NCBI GenBank assembly: GCA_004298295.1
Contig: SCUH01000310.1
Location: 1 to 9,891, forward strand
Direction: 5' to 3'
From: Betaproteobacteria bacterium
GTDB taxonomy: Bacteria > Pseudomonadota > Gammaproteobacteria > Burkholderiales > SG8-39
Length of the DNA: 9,891 nt
Part shown: positions 1-9,103 of the stretch, in pieces
Layout: the number at the start of each line of letters is the position of its first letter
How positions within the stretch are numbered: position 1 is the stretch's first letter
Notes under the pieces: model-generated
Told to the model about the DNA's origin: nothing
The model's database searches: none
Seen by the model: only the letters and a program-made list of their open reading frames with translations
Program-made: the position numbers and the translations under genes

Positions 1-141
1 GATCATGTAAAAGCTGCCGTGCGCGAGGTTGATGATCCCCATGATGCCGAAGATCAGCGTCAGGCCGCTCGCCACGAGGAACAGCAGCAGCCCGTACTGC
101 ACGCTGTTCAGCACATGGATCAGGAAGATCGCGGTGTCCAT
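1..141 (-). CDS. livH: Branched-chain amino acid-type ABC transporter permease, LivH-like (N-terminal fragment)
   Basis: This is the first 47 codons of an inner-membrane permease; the rest lies beyond the left edge. The reading frame starts at the ATG complementary to 139-141 and opens with MDTAIFLIHVLNSVQYG, followed by a strongly hydrophobic stretch (about residues 17-38) and the segment GIMGIINLAHGSFYMI. The pairing of 'LTLIFGIMG(I)INLAHG' with an N-terminal membrane helix is characteristic of LivH, the first of the two permeases in branched-chain-type (HAAT) importers. It follows the binding-protein gene in the same direction with a 55-base gap, so the two probably form one transport operon. 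LivM, LivF and LivG would be expected further left. No good Shine-Dalgarno sequence lies directly before the ATG; the nearest, GAGGGG, ends 14 bases upstream inside a hairpin loop. The family call is firm. The substrate cannot be told from this fragment. Confidence 0.88.
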   Translation of the reverse strand, partial: MDTAIFLIHVLNSVQYGLLLFLVASGLTLIFGIMGIINLAHGSFYMI

Positions 142-148
142 AAACAAA

Positions 149-175
149 GAGCCGGCCCCTCGCGGTAACCGGCTC
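149..175 (-). promoter_or_regulatory. Hairpin between binding-protein and permease genes (possible attenuator or translational control)
   Basis: A perfect 7-bp inverted repeat, GAGCCGG at 149-155 and CCGGCTC at 169-175, brackets a 13-base loop. Read on the minus strand, the second arm is followed by TTTGTTTA just before the livH ATG, a short and imperfect U-rich tail. The loop carries GAGGGG, the only purine-rich ribosome-site candidate for livH. The hairpin could be a leaky terminator that lowers permease expression relative to the binding protein, an mRNA 3'-end stabiliser for the binding-protein message, or a structure that governs livH translation. The structure is seen in the sequence; the function is inferred. 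Confidence 0.5.
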
Positions 176-196
176 CGTCGGTCAATGGCAGCGGAA

Positions 197-1399
197 TCAG
201 CCCATCTTGCAGCCGCGCGCCGGGTCCGCCAACGCCTTCCAGGCGACGCTGACGAACTTGTTCTGCTCGCCGACCACCTGGCGCAGGTAGCTGTCCTGGA
301 TCGGGTTGTGCGCCTTGGACATCTTCCACTTGCCGCGCGGGCTGTCGATCGTGACGCCCTCCATCGCCTTGATCATGCCCTTGGTGTTCTTCATGTCGCC
401 CTTGACCGCCTTCAGCCCGATGTCGAGCAGCTGGGCGGCGTCATAGCCCTGCACCGCGTAGACGTCCGGCTGCAGCTTGTAGGCCTTGGCGTAGTTGAGG
501 CGGAACTCCTTGTCCTTGGGGATATCCAGGCTGTCGGCGTAGTGCAGCGTGGTGAGAATGCCCTGCGCCGAGGCGCCCTGCGCCTGCAGCGTGCCGTCGG
601 TGAGGAAGCCGTTGCCGTACAGCGCGATGTTCTTCTTCAGGCCGGCCGCGTCATAGTCCTTGACGAATTTCACCGCGGCGCCGCCGGCAAAGAAACAGGC
701 CACGGCATCGGGCTTGGCGGCCGCGATCTCGGTGAGCAGCGCCTGGAACTCGACGTTCGGGAACGGCAGCCACAGGTCCTTGACGATCTTGCCGCCGACC
801 TTCTCGTAGCCCTCCTTGAAGCCCTCGAACATTTCCTGGCCCGCGGCGTACTTGTGCGTGATCCACGCGCAGGTCTTGTGCCCCTTCTCCATCATCACTT
901 TGCCGAGCGCGTGGATGGTCTGCCAGTTGGAGAACGAGGTGCGGAAGATGTTGGGCGCGCAAAGGGCGCCGGTCGCTGCGCCGAAGCCCGCGTTCGGAAT
1001 GATGGAGAGCACGCCGGATTCGCGCGACACCTTGACCATCCCGGCCTGCACCCCCGAGTGCACGGTGCCGACCAGCACGTCCACCTTGTCGCGGTTGACG
1101 ATGCGGCTCGCGTTGTCGACCCCCTTGGCGGGATCGGATTCGTCGTCGAGCACCACGTATTCGAGCTCGCGGCCGGCAAGCCTGCCGCCCTTCTCCGCGA
1201 CGTAGAGCTTGAAGGCGTTGGTGATCGCGTTGCCGAGCGCGGCATAGGTGCCGGTGTAGGGCAGCATCAGCCCGACCTTGATCTTCGCCGGCTGCGCGAT
1301 GATGAAGGGCGCATGCAGCGCGCCTGCGGCCACGGCGGCACCGCCGGCGGCGGTCTTGAGAAACCTGCGACGCGACGCCTGCCTGTTCGAATCCGTCAT
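197..1399 (-). CDS. ABC transporter periplasmic substrate-binding protein, LivK-like type I fold (possible aromatic-acid importer)
   Basis: This 400-residue protein binds a small ligand in the periplasm and delivers it to the LivHM-type permease encoded downstream. The N terminus has an exact twin-arginine motif, S9-R-R-R-F-L-K15, then an alanine-rich hydrophobic stretch (18-34) and a likely cleavage site near 35-38, so Tat export is expected. The mature part begins KIKVGLMLPYTGTYAALG, the usual first strand and loop of the Peripla_BP_6 fold, with LVGTVHSGV (109-117), IIPNAG (133-138) and KYAAGQEMFEGF (183-194) as further family landmarks. From memory these resemble the 'Nba-like' subgroup associated with benzoate or nitrobenzoate uptake more than true leucine-binding proteins; this was not checked by search. 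An upstream in-frame ATG (1432) is possible, but the start at 1399 is preferred because a strong AAGGGGGAG site precedes it and the Tat motif then falls at the right distance. Length is normal for the family. Confidence 0.88.
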   Translation of the reverse strand: MTDSNRQASRRRFLKTAAGGAAVAAGALHAPFIIAQPAKIKVGLMLPYTGTYAALGNAITNAFKLYVAEKGGRLAGRELEYVVLDDESDPAKGVDNASRIVNRDKVDVLVGTVHSGVQAGMVKVSRESGVLSIIPNAGFGAATGALCAPNIFRTSFSNWQTIHALGKVMMEKGHKTCAWITHKYAAGQEMFEGFKEGYEKVGGKIVKDLWLPFPNVEFQALLTEIAAAKPDAVACFFAGGAAVKFVKDYDAAGLKKNIALYGNGFLTDGTLQAQGASAQGILTTLHYADSLDIPKDKEFRLNYAKAYKLQPDVYAVQGYDAAQLLDIGLKAVKGDMKNTKGMIKAMEGVTIDSPRGKWKMSKAHNPIQDSYLRQVVGEQNKFVSVAWKALADPARGCKMG

Positions 1400-1568
1400 G
1401 TGCTCCCCCTTGGTAAGTCTCTGAAGCTGCAAAGGCTAGTTTAGCGGAGAACGGTGCTGGTTGATTTGCATCATACTTGGCCTATCACGGCAGCGCCCGG
1501 GCAAGGCCGTGTACCCGCCGGCGCGGGCGGGCGCTAGAATTCGCGTCTGAAAAAGGGGGATACAGGCG
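1400..1568. promoter_or_regulatory. Divergent control region between the transporter operon and the 546-residue protein gene
   Basis: This 169-base non-coding stretch must hold promoters for both directions. On the minus strand a TATGAT hexamer (complement of 1470-1475) is a good -10 candidate for the binding-protein gene, but I find no matching -35; AAGGGGGAG (complement of 1403-1411) is its ribosome site. On the plus strand two weak options exist: TTGATT (1461-1466) with TATCAC (1483-1488), spacing 16, and a TAGAAT at 1535-1540 without a clear -35. The plus-strand ribosome site is AAGGGGGA at 1553-1560, eight bases before the ATG. An inverted repeat TGAT-N4-ATCA (1462-1473) overlaps both the minus -10 candidate and the plus -35 candidate. 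A small GC hairpin sits at 1514-1527. The promoter calls are tentative. Confidence 0.35.
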
Positions 1569-3209
1569 ATGCTCAAGTGGCTCAAGGGGCTGGGCGGACT
1601 CGGCAGTGGCGGCGAAAAGCCGGATCATCCGATGTACAGCGTCCGGGAGGCCGAGAAGCTGCTCGCCGATCTGCCGGAGTCCAATCCAGGCAAGGCCCTC
1701 GAGGAGATCGTGGGCTGGATCGAGTCGGTGAGCCAGACCCCGGGCTTCGAACCCGCGCTGCGCGGCGCGGTGCTGCGCACGCTCGAGGACACGGGGCTAC
1801 GCTTCGAGGAAACCCTGCTCAATCAGTACCTCGGCGAGGCACGCATCCACGACCACCGCTCGCGCGACCGCTGCCAGAAGTCGCTCGCCTTCCGCGCCGC
1901 GCTGTCGGAGGCGTATCTCAACTGCCTGGTCGACGATTTCGGCATCGAGAGCGAGGCGCGCTCCGGCGAGGACGAGACGCTGATGACGGTGCTGTGCCGC
2001 GGCATGCGCTCGACCGGGCTGCAGGAGAAGGTGCGCCATTTGAATTACCAGGGCGTCGACAACCAGGTCTGGGGCCGGCTGTACCGCTATTACCGCATGG
2101 CCGAAAAGGTCGGACTCGGGAACCGCAGCGCCAAGCCCTACCGCGCCGAGCAAACGCCCACCACGCCGCAGCAGGAGCTGCTGCGGCCGCTGCTGCTGGA
2201 GGTCGGCGCGCTCGAATCGCTCGCGCCCGAGCACGTCGAACTGGCCTCGCGCATGGTGTCGCGCATCGCGAACGCGTTCACGATCTCGGACAAGCCTTCG
2301 CCCGCCAACCCCTTCTGCGTCGATCTGGCGCAGCCCGCGAGCCCGTTCCAGTATGGCGACGCGCCCCCCGCCGTGCCGACGGCGCGTTTTTTCGGCCCCG
2401 GCGCAGGCGTCGATCGCCTCAAGGAAATGCTCGACCGCGAAGCCGCGAATCCGCTGCCGGGCGACCGCAAGGAAGGCCAGGAGTTCTCGCGCTGGGACGT
2501 GGTGCGCGTGCTCAGGCACCTGCTGCTCTACTGGGGGCCCGAGCGGCCCTTCCGCCTCAACAAGCGCACGCGCGCGCAGGGCAAGATCTACATCCTGCAC
2601 TCGCTCGATGCCATCCGCCGCGTGGTGATCCAGGTCGGCACCGACCAGTTCGCCGCGATCGAAGCCACCTACGCGGAACGCGGCCACGAGCTGTCGCTCG
2701 TCGCGGAGGAGCTGGACGTCGCGCCCGAGGTGTGGACCGAGAAGGACGTGAGCGACAACGGCATCGGCGTCGAGGTGCCGCCGAAGCACGGCGAATGGGT
2801 CAAGATCGGCCGCATGTGCGCGGTGAAGCGCGCCGACGCCGACTACTGGTGGGTCGGCGTCATCCGGCGGCTGGACGCCAAAGCGGGGATGAGCGTTTCG
2901 GCAGGCATCGAAATCCTGTCGAAGAACCCGGCCTCGATGTGGCTCAAGCTGGTGGGCAAGGAGGGCCAGATGGCTTCCACCTGGGCTACATCGACCGGTT
3001 CGCATCGCTACGACTACGTCAACTCGGTGATGCTCGAATCGGAGCGCGATTCCGCCACGCTCGGCTCGACGCTGGCCATCGATCCCAAGGAGTACGTTCA
3101 GGACATGGTGTGCGAGGCGCTCATCGGGGAGAAATCGCGCCTCATCAAGATGGGCGGGCAGCGCGATTCGGGCGACGACTTCGTCATCATTTCCTTCAGC
3201 TGGATGTAG
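1569..3209 (+). CDS. Uncharacterised 546-residue protein with a possible degenerate PilZ-like C-terminal domain
   Basis: I do not recognise this protein by name. It starts at an ATG eight bases after a strong AAGGGGGA site. It has no signal peptide or membrane segment, so it is probably cytoplasmic. Residues 22-240 look mostly helical, with many charged residues (for example R144-R156 and R170-K180). A proline-rich linker follows (about 242-278), then a helical segment at 305-335. Residues 388-455 read like a PilZ beta-barrel: W389-T-E-K-D-V-S-D-N-G-I-G-V carries D393-x-S395-x-x-G398, followed by WVKIGRMCAVKR, WWVGVIRRL and SAGIEIL, matching the strand order of PilZ domains. However, I see no RxxxR motif within the usual distance before D393; the only one (R329-L-N-K-R333) is about 60 residues away. 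If PilZ-derived, it may not bind cyclic di-GMP. A further 90 residues, ending FVIISFSWM, follow. Codon use matches its neighbours. It stands alone, facing away from the transporter genes. Confidence 0.82.
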   Translation: MLKWLKGLGGLGSGGEKPDHPMYSVREAEKLLADLPESNPGKALEEIVGWIESVSQTPGFEPALRGAVLRTLEDTGLRFEETLLNQYLGEARIHDHRSRDRCQKSLAFRAALSEAYLNCLVDDFGIESEARSGEDETLMTVLCRGMRSTGLQEKVRHLNYQGVDNQVWGRLYRYYRMAEKVGLGNRSAKPYRAEQTPTTPQQELLRPLLLEVGALESLAPEHVELASRMVSRIANAFTISDKPSPANPFCVDLAQPASPFQYGDAPPAVPTARFFGPGAGVDRLKEMLDREAANPLPGDRKEGQEFSRWDVVRVLRHLLLYWGPERPFRLNKRTRAQGKIYILHSLDAIRRVVIQVGTDQFAAIEATYAERGHELSLVAEELDVAPEVWTEKDVSDNGIGVEVPPKHGEWVKIGRMCAVKRADADYWWVGVIRRLDAKAGMSVSAGIEILSKNPASMWLKLVGKEGQMASTWATSTGSHRYDYVNSVMLESERDSATLGSTLAIDPKEYVQDMVCEALIGEKSRLIKMGGQRDSGDDFVIISFSWM

Positions 3210-3238
3210 GCGGACGGCGGGGGGGTTGCGGCGCGGAC

Positions 3239-3279
3239 AAGCCGGGGCGTCTCCTGCTTTTTCCCCGTTCTCGGCTTTT
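3239..3279 (+). terminator. Possible intrinsic terminator of the 546-residue protein gene
   Basis: The 73 bases between the two convergent stop codons contain nested complementary arms: AAGCC (3239-3243) with GGCTT (3273-3277), and inside them GGGG (3244-3247) with CCCC (3263-3266). TTTT at 3276-3279 overlaps the end of the outer arm. The stem is interrupted on one side and the T-run is short, so this is a weak candidate. It lies 30 bases after the plus-strand stop. Read on the other strand it lacks a U-run, so it is not a good terminator for the aldehyde dehydrogenase gene. Confidence 0.3.
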
Positions 3280-3282
3280 CGC

Positions 3283-4698
3283 CTACAACCTCAGCATCCA
3301 GCGCAGCAGCCGATCGAAGCGCCCGCCGTAGGGCGGATTGAGCATCCAGGTGCTCGCCCAGCGCGACTGCAGGAACACCGGGCGCAGCTTGGAGAAGGTC
3401 TCGAAACCCGCCTTGCCGTGATAGGCGCCCATGCCGCTCGCGCCGACGCCGCCGAAGGGCAGCGATTCCTCCGCCACGTGCAGGAACACGTCATTCACCG
3501 TCACGCCGCCCGATAGCGTGCGCTCGAGCACGCGTTGCACGCGCCGCGCGTCGCGATCGAACAGATAGAGGGCCAATGGCCGCTCGCGCGCATTGACGAA
3601 CTCGACGGCCTGATCGAGGTCGCGGTAGCCGAGCACCGGCAGCAGCGGCCCGAAGATCTCGTCGCGCATCAGCCCGAGGCCGGCGGGCGGATTCAGGATC
3701 GCGTAAGGCGGAAAGCGGCGCCGCGCGACATCCGGCGCCGCCATCGAGGATGACAGCGGCACGATTTCGGCGTCCGCGGCGCGTGCCTCCTCGAGCATCG
3801 CGGCGAGGCGCTCGAAATGCCGCGCCGAGACGAGGTGCGCGTAATCCTTGTTGAGCGGCAGGCCGGGATACAGGCGGTCGGTAGCGGCGCGCAGGGCATC
3901 GACCATGGCTCGCTCGCTGCCCTCGGGCACCATCACGTAGTCGGGCGCGACGCAGGTCTGGCCGGCGTTCATGCACTTGCCGAGCGTGATGCGCTCGGCG
4001 GCATGGCCGAACGGATAGCCGGGCGCTACGATCGCGGGGGACTTGCCGCCCAGCTCGAGGGTGACCGGCGTCAGGTGCTCCGCCGCGGCGTGCATCACCT
4101 CCCGGCCGATACGCCCGGCGCCCGTGAACAGCAGGTGCCCGAACGGCAGGCGCGAAAAGGCCGCACCCGTGGCGCCATCGCCCTGCACTGCGGCCACCTC
4201 GTCCTCGCGGAAGTACTTCGCGAGCAGCGCCGCGAGCTCTGCCGCGGTGCGCGGCGTCACTTCCGAGAGCTTGAGCATGGCGCGATTGCCCGCGGCCAGG
4301 GCCGCCGCCAGCGGCGCGACCGTCAACAGCAGGGGATAGTTCCAGGGCGACACGATGCCGACCACCCCGAGCGGTTGCGGCAGCAGCAGCGAGCATCCCG
4401 GCAGCAGCCAGCGCGAGGCGAGACGGCGCTGCGGCCGCATCCACTGCGCCACGCGACGTCTGGCGTGGCGGATGCCTGCGAGCGCCGGAAAGCCCTCGAG
4501 CAGGCGCGTTTCGCGCTCCGGCCGCCGGCTGAAATCCTGGTTGATGGCCTGCGCGATGCGCTCCAGGTTGTCGGCCACCAGCGCCTCGAGCGCCGAAAGG
4601 CGCCGCCGGCGCGTCTCGAGATCCGGATAGGGGTCGGCCTGCTGCGCCGCACGCTGGCGCTCGAAAATTTCCTGCAACGATTCGGCGACTGCGTTCAT
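3283..4698 (-). CDS. Coniferyl aldehyde dehydrogenase-like NAD(P)-dependent aldehyde dehydrogenase
   Basis: This 471-residue enzyme of the aldehyde dehydrogenase superfamily oxidises an aldehyde to the acid with NAD(P)+. Visible landmarks, numbered from the chosen start, are SPWNYP (117-122, with the oxyanion Asn), MLKLSE (141-146, cofactor Lys), the Rossmann turn FTGAGRIG (191-198), LELGGKSP (catalytic Glu215), NAGQTC (244-249, nucleophile Cys249) and EIFGP (347-351). The C-terminal run FLQSRW...NPPYGGRFDRLLRWM, and the short N terminus, fit the coniferyl-aldehyde (CalB) and fatty-aldehyde branch rather than betaine or succinate-semialdehyde types. True substrate is unproven. In-frame starts at 4728 (GTG), 4713, 4710 and 4698 are all possible; none has a convincing ribosome site. 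4698 (MNAVAESLQ) was chosen because homology seems to begin there. It lies 61 bases after gcvP on the same strand, with no evident terminator, so read-through from the gcv operon is likely. Confidence 0.88.
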   Translation of the reverse strand: MNAVAESLQEIFERQRAAQQADPYPDLETRRRRLSALEALVADNLERIAQAINQDFSRRPERETRLLEGFPALAGIRHARRRVAQWMRPQRRLASRWLLPGCSLLLPQPLGVVGIVSPWNYPLLLTVAPLAAALAAGNRAMLKLSEVTPRTAAELAALLAKYFREDEVAAVQGDGATGAAFSRLPFGHLLFTGAGRIGREVMHAAAEHLTPVTLELGGKSPAIVAPGYPFGHAAERITLGKCMNAGQTCVAPDYVMVPEGSERAMVDALRAATDRLYPGLPLNKDYAHLVSARHFERLAAMLEEARAADAEIVPLSSSMAAPDVARRRFPPYAILNPPAGLGLMRDEIFGPLLPVLGYRDLDQAVEFVNARERPLALYLFDRDARRVQRVLERTLSGGVTVNDVFLHVAEESLPFGGVGASGMGAYHGKAGFETFSKLRPVFLQSRWASTWMLNPPYGGRFDRLLRWMLRL

Positions 4699-4740
4699 CG
4701 TGTGCCGCATCATAACCGGGCCGCGCACGGCATGGATTCG

Positions 4741-4752
4741 CGGTCCGGACCG
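4741..4752. repeat. Short perfect palindrome between gcvP and the aldehyde dehydrogenase gene
   Basis: CGGTCCGGACCG is a perfect 12-bp palindrome in the 61-base gap between gcvP and the aldehyde dehydrogenase gene. No U-run follows on the minus strand, so it is not an intrinsic terminator. It could be an operator half-site pair or a small mRNA hairpin, or chance in GC-rich DNA. Confidence 0.3.
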
Positions 4753-4759
4753 GGATGCG

Positions 4760-7560
<2,801 letters not shown>

Positions 7561-7564
<4 letters not shown>

Positions 7565-7935
7565 TTGGCCGTCTTGGCCTGGTAAGCCGCCTCGTCCAGC
7601 AGCGCGTCGAGCTGCTTCGCATCTTCAAGCCGGATCTTGAAGAACCAGCCCGCGCCCGTGGGATCCTGATTGACCTTGCCCGGCTCTTCGGCGAGCGCAC
7701 CGTTGACCTCCGTCACCGTGCCCGATACGGGCGACTTGCATTCGGCTGCCGCTTTCACCGACTCGATCACCGCCGCGTCCTCGCCCTGTGCCAGCTGGCG
7801 GCCGACCGTGGGCAGCTCGACAAAAACGATGTCGCCCAGCTGTTCCTGGGCGAACCGCGTGATGCCCACGGTGCCGACGCCGGCGGCGTCGATGCGGATC
7901 CACTCGTGGTCTTCGGTCATGCGCAGCGTCGTCAT
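7561..7935 (-). CDS. gcvH: Glycine cleavage system H protein (lipoyl carrier)
   Basis: GcvH is the small lipoylated shuttle that carries the aminomethyl group from GcvP to GcvT and is reoxidised by dihydrolipoamide dehydrogenase (not in this window). The 124 residues match the family length. The lipoyl-attachment motif IESVKAAAE (57-65) places the modified lysine at Lys61. Other family marks are EDHEWIR (8-14), GITRFAQEQLGDIVFVELP (24-42), SPVSGTV (68-74) and NQDPTGAGWFFKI (89-101). The start at 7935 is chosen over the internal Met6 because AGGGA lies 9 bases upstream. The ATG overlaps the gcvT stop (ATGA at 7935-7932) and the gene's own TGA overlaps the gcvP ATG (7564-7561). Lipoylation would depend on LipB/LipA or LplA encoded elsewhere. 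Confidence 0.97.
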
Positions 7936-9044
7936 GGCGTCTTTTCCCTGTAGTAGCGATGTGGAACGAATGGCAGAGCGGCGACGCGGCAGGCGCGCGT
8001 CCTGCCGCGCACCACCGCGGCCAGTTCGGTGCCGGGCCGCGCCAGCGGCGATTCGACGTAAGCCATGGCGACGGGAGCGTTCACGGTGGCGCCGAATCCG
8101 CCGCTCGTCAGCCGGCCGACGCGCCGGCCCTCCGCATCCAGCAGCGTTTCCCCTTCGCGCAGCGGCGCGCGTCCCTCGGGAAGGATGCCCGCGCGGCGGC
8201 GCGCCGTGCCGCGCTCGATCTGCGGGAGGATGACATCGGCGCCGGGAAAACCGCCCGCCCTGGCGCCCCCGTGGCGGCGCGCTTTCTGGATCGCCCACTC
8301 GAGCCCGGCCTCGACCGGCGTCGTCGATGCATCGATGTCGTGACCGTAGAGGCACAACCCGGCCTCGAGCCGCAGCGAATCGCGCGCTCCCAGTCCCGCC
8401 GGCGCCACGCCCTGCTGCGCAAGCAGCAGCTTCGCGAGCCGTTCGGCCTCGCCCGCAGGCACCGAAATCTCGAAGCCGTCTTCGCCCGTATAGCCGGAGC
8501 GTGAAACGAAGCACGCCGCGCTGCCGATCTTCAGCGCGGCCGTCTGCATGAAGACGAGCGCCGCGGCACCGGGCGCGAGCCGCTGCATCACCTGCGCCGC
8601 CAGCGGTCCCTGCAACGCCAGCAGTGCGCGATCGGCCAGCACTACGGCACCGCAATGCTTCGCGAGCAACGCGAAATCGTGCGCCTTGCGCGCCGCGTTG
8701 ACCACGACGAAGTAGTGATCACCAGCATTGCTGATCATCAGGTCGTCGAGGATGCCGCCGGTTTCGTTGGTGAAGAACGCGTAGCGCTGGCGACCCGCGG
8801 CCAGGCCGAGCACATCGACCGGCACGAGCGCCTCGAGCGCCGCGGCTGCGGCGAGCGCAAGGCGCGCCTGTCCCATGTGCGATACGTCGAACAGGCTCGC
8901 GTGCGTGCGCGTGTGCTGGTGCTCGGCGAGGATGCCTGCGGGATACTGCACCGGCATTTCGTAGCCGGCGAACGCCACCATGCGGGCGCCGAGCGCGCGG
9001 TGGAGCGCATGAAGCGCAGTGCGCAAGAGCGGGGCTTCGGTCAC
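7932..9044 (-). CDS. gcvT: Aminomethyltransferase, T-protein of the glycine cleavage system
   Basis: GcvT (EC 2.1.2.10) moves the one-carbon unit from the GcvH lipoyl arm to tetrahydrofolate, giving 5,10-methylene-THF and ammonia. The 370-residue length is normal. Family motifs are GARMVAFAGYEMPVQY (19-34), TRTHASLFDVSHMG (45-58), NETGGILDDLMI (93-104, holding the conserved catalytic Asp at about 100-101), SRSGYTGEDGFEI (181-193) and GLGARDSLRLEAGLCLYGHD (217-236). The start is a GTG at 9044. The ATG five bases upstream is out of frame and stops after two codons, and no in-frame ATG precedes the conserved N terminus. A weak GAGAG site lies six bases before the GTG. It is the first gene of the operon and its start lies about 60 bases past the riboswitch, so glycine probably controls the whole operon here. 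Confidence 0.96.
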   Translation of the reverse strand: MTEAPLLRTALHALHRALGARMVAFAGYEMPVQYPAGILAEHQHTRTHASLFDVSHMGQARLALAAAAALEALVPVDVLGLAAGRQRYAFFTNETGGILDDLMISNAGDHYFVVVNAARKAHDFALLAKHCGAVVLADRALLALQGPLAAQVMQRLAPGAAALVFMQTAALKIGSAACFVSRSGYTGEDGFEISVPAGEAERLAKLLLAQQGVAPAGLGARDSLRLEAGLCLYGHDIDASTTPVEAGLEWAIQKARRHGGARAGGFPGADVILPQIERGTARRRAGILPEGRAPLREGETLLDAEGRRVGRLTSGGFGATVNAPVAMAYVESPLARPGTELAAVVRGRTRACRVAALPFVPHRYYREKTP

Positions 9045-9050
9045 GGCATT

Positions 9051-9057
9051 CTCTCAG
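9051..9057 (-). promoter_or_regulatory. gcvT ribosome-site region with complementarity to riboswitch aptamer 2
   Basis: On the minus strand this reads CTGAGAG. Its GAGAG part (9055-9051) is the only purine-rich ribosome-site candidate for gcvT, six bases before the GTG start. The same seven bases are the exact reverse complement of CTCTCAG (complement of 9119-9125) in the conserved 3' part of the second glycine aptamer. Mutual pairing would hide the ribosome site when glycine is absent. The complementarity is seen; the switching is inferred. Confidence 0.5.
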
Positions 9058-9075
9058 TCCAAGGTGCGAGTGCAG

Positions 9076-9095
9076 CGGAGCGCCGGGGCGCTCCG
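9076..9095 (-). promoter_or_regulatory. Strong hairpin in the gcvT expression platform
   Basis: A perfect inverted repeat, CGGAGCGCC at 9076-9084 and GGCGCTCCG at 9087-9095, lies between the riboswitch and gcvT. The realistic form is a 7-8 bp stem with a small loop. Downstream on the minus strand comes CTGCACTCGCACC, with no U-run, so it is not an intrinsic terminator. It may hold the two ends of the expression platform close, helping the aptamer strand reach the ribosome site. Confidence 0.6.
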
Positions 9096-9103
9096 TGCCG
9101 CTC

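Noticed and set aside
29..1444. A 471-codon open frame on the plus strand opposite the transporter genes
   Set aside because: It lies antisense to the livH start and the binding-protein gene, which have clear family motifs and a ribosome site. Its translation is low in complexity and has no domain I recognise.
1577..3331. A 584-codon frame overlapping the 546-residue protein gene in another plus-strand frame
   Set aside because: Its product is extremely Arg/Ala/Gly-rich and has no ribosome site of its own. The 1569-3209 frame has a strong ribosome site, balanced composition and PilZ-like motifs.
9041..9049. A two-codon reading frame (ATG CCG TGA) whose stop overlaps the GTG start of gcvT
   Set aside because: It could act as a tiny upstream frame, but GAGAG lies only two bases before its ATG, too close for normal initiation. 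It is more simply a chance ATG; kept only as a reason to confirm the gcvT start.
9076..9095. The strong hairpin before gcvT as an intrinsic terminator
   Set aside because: No U-run follows on the minus strand, so standard intrinsic termination is unlikely.
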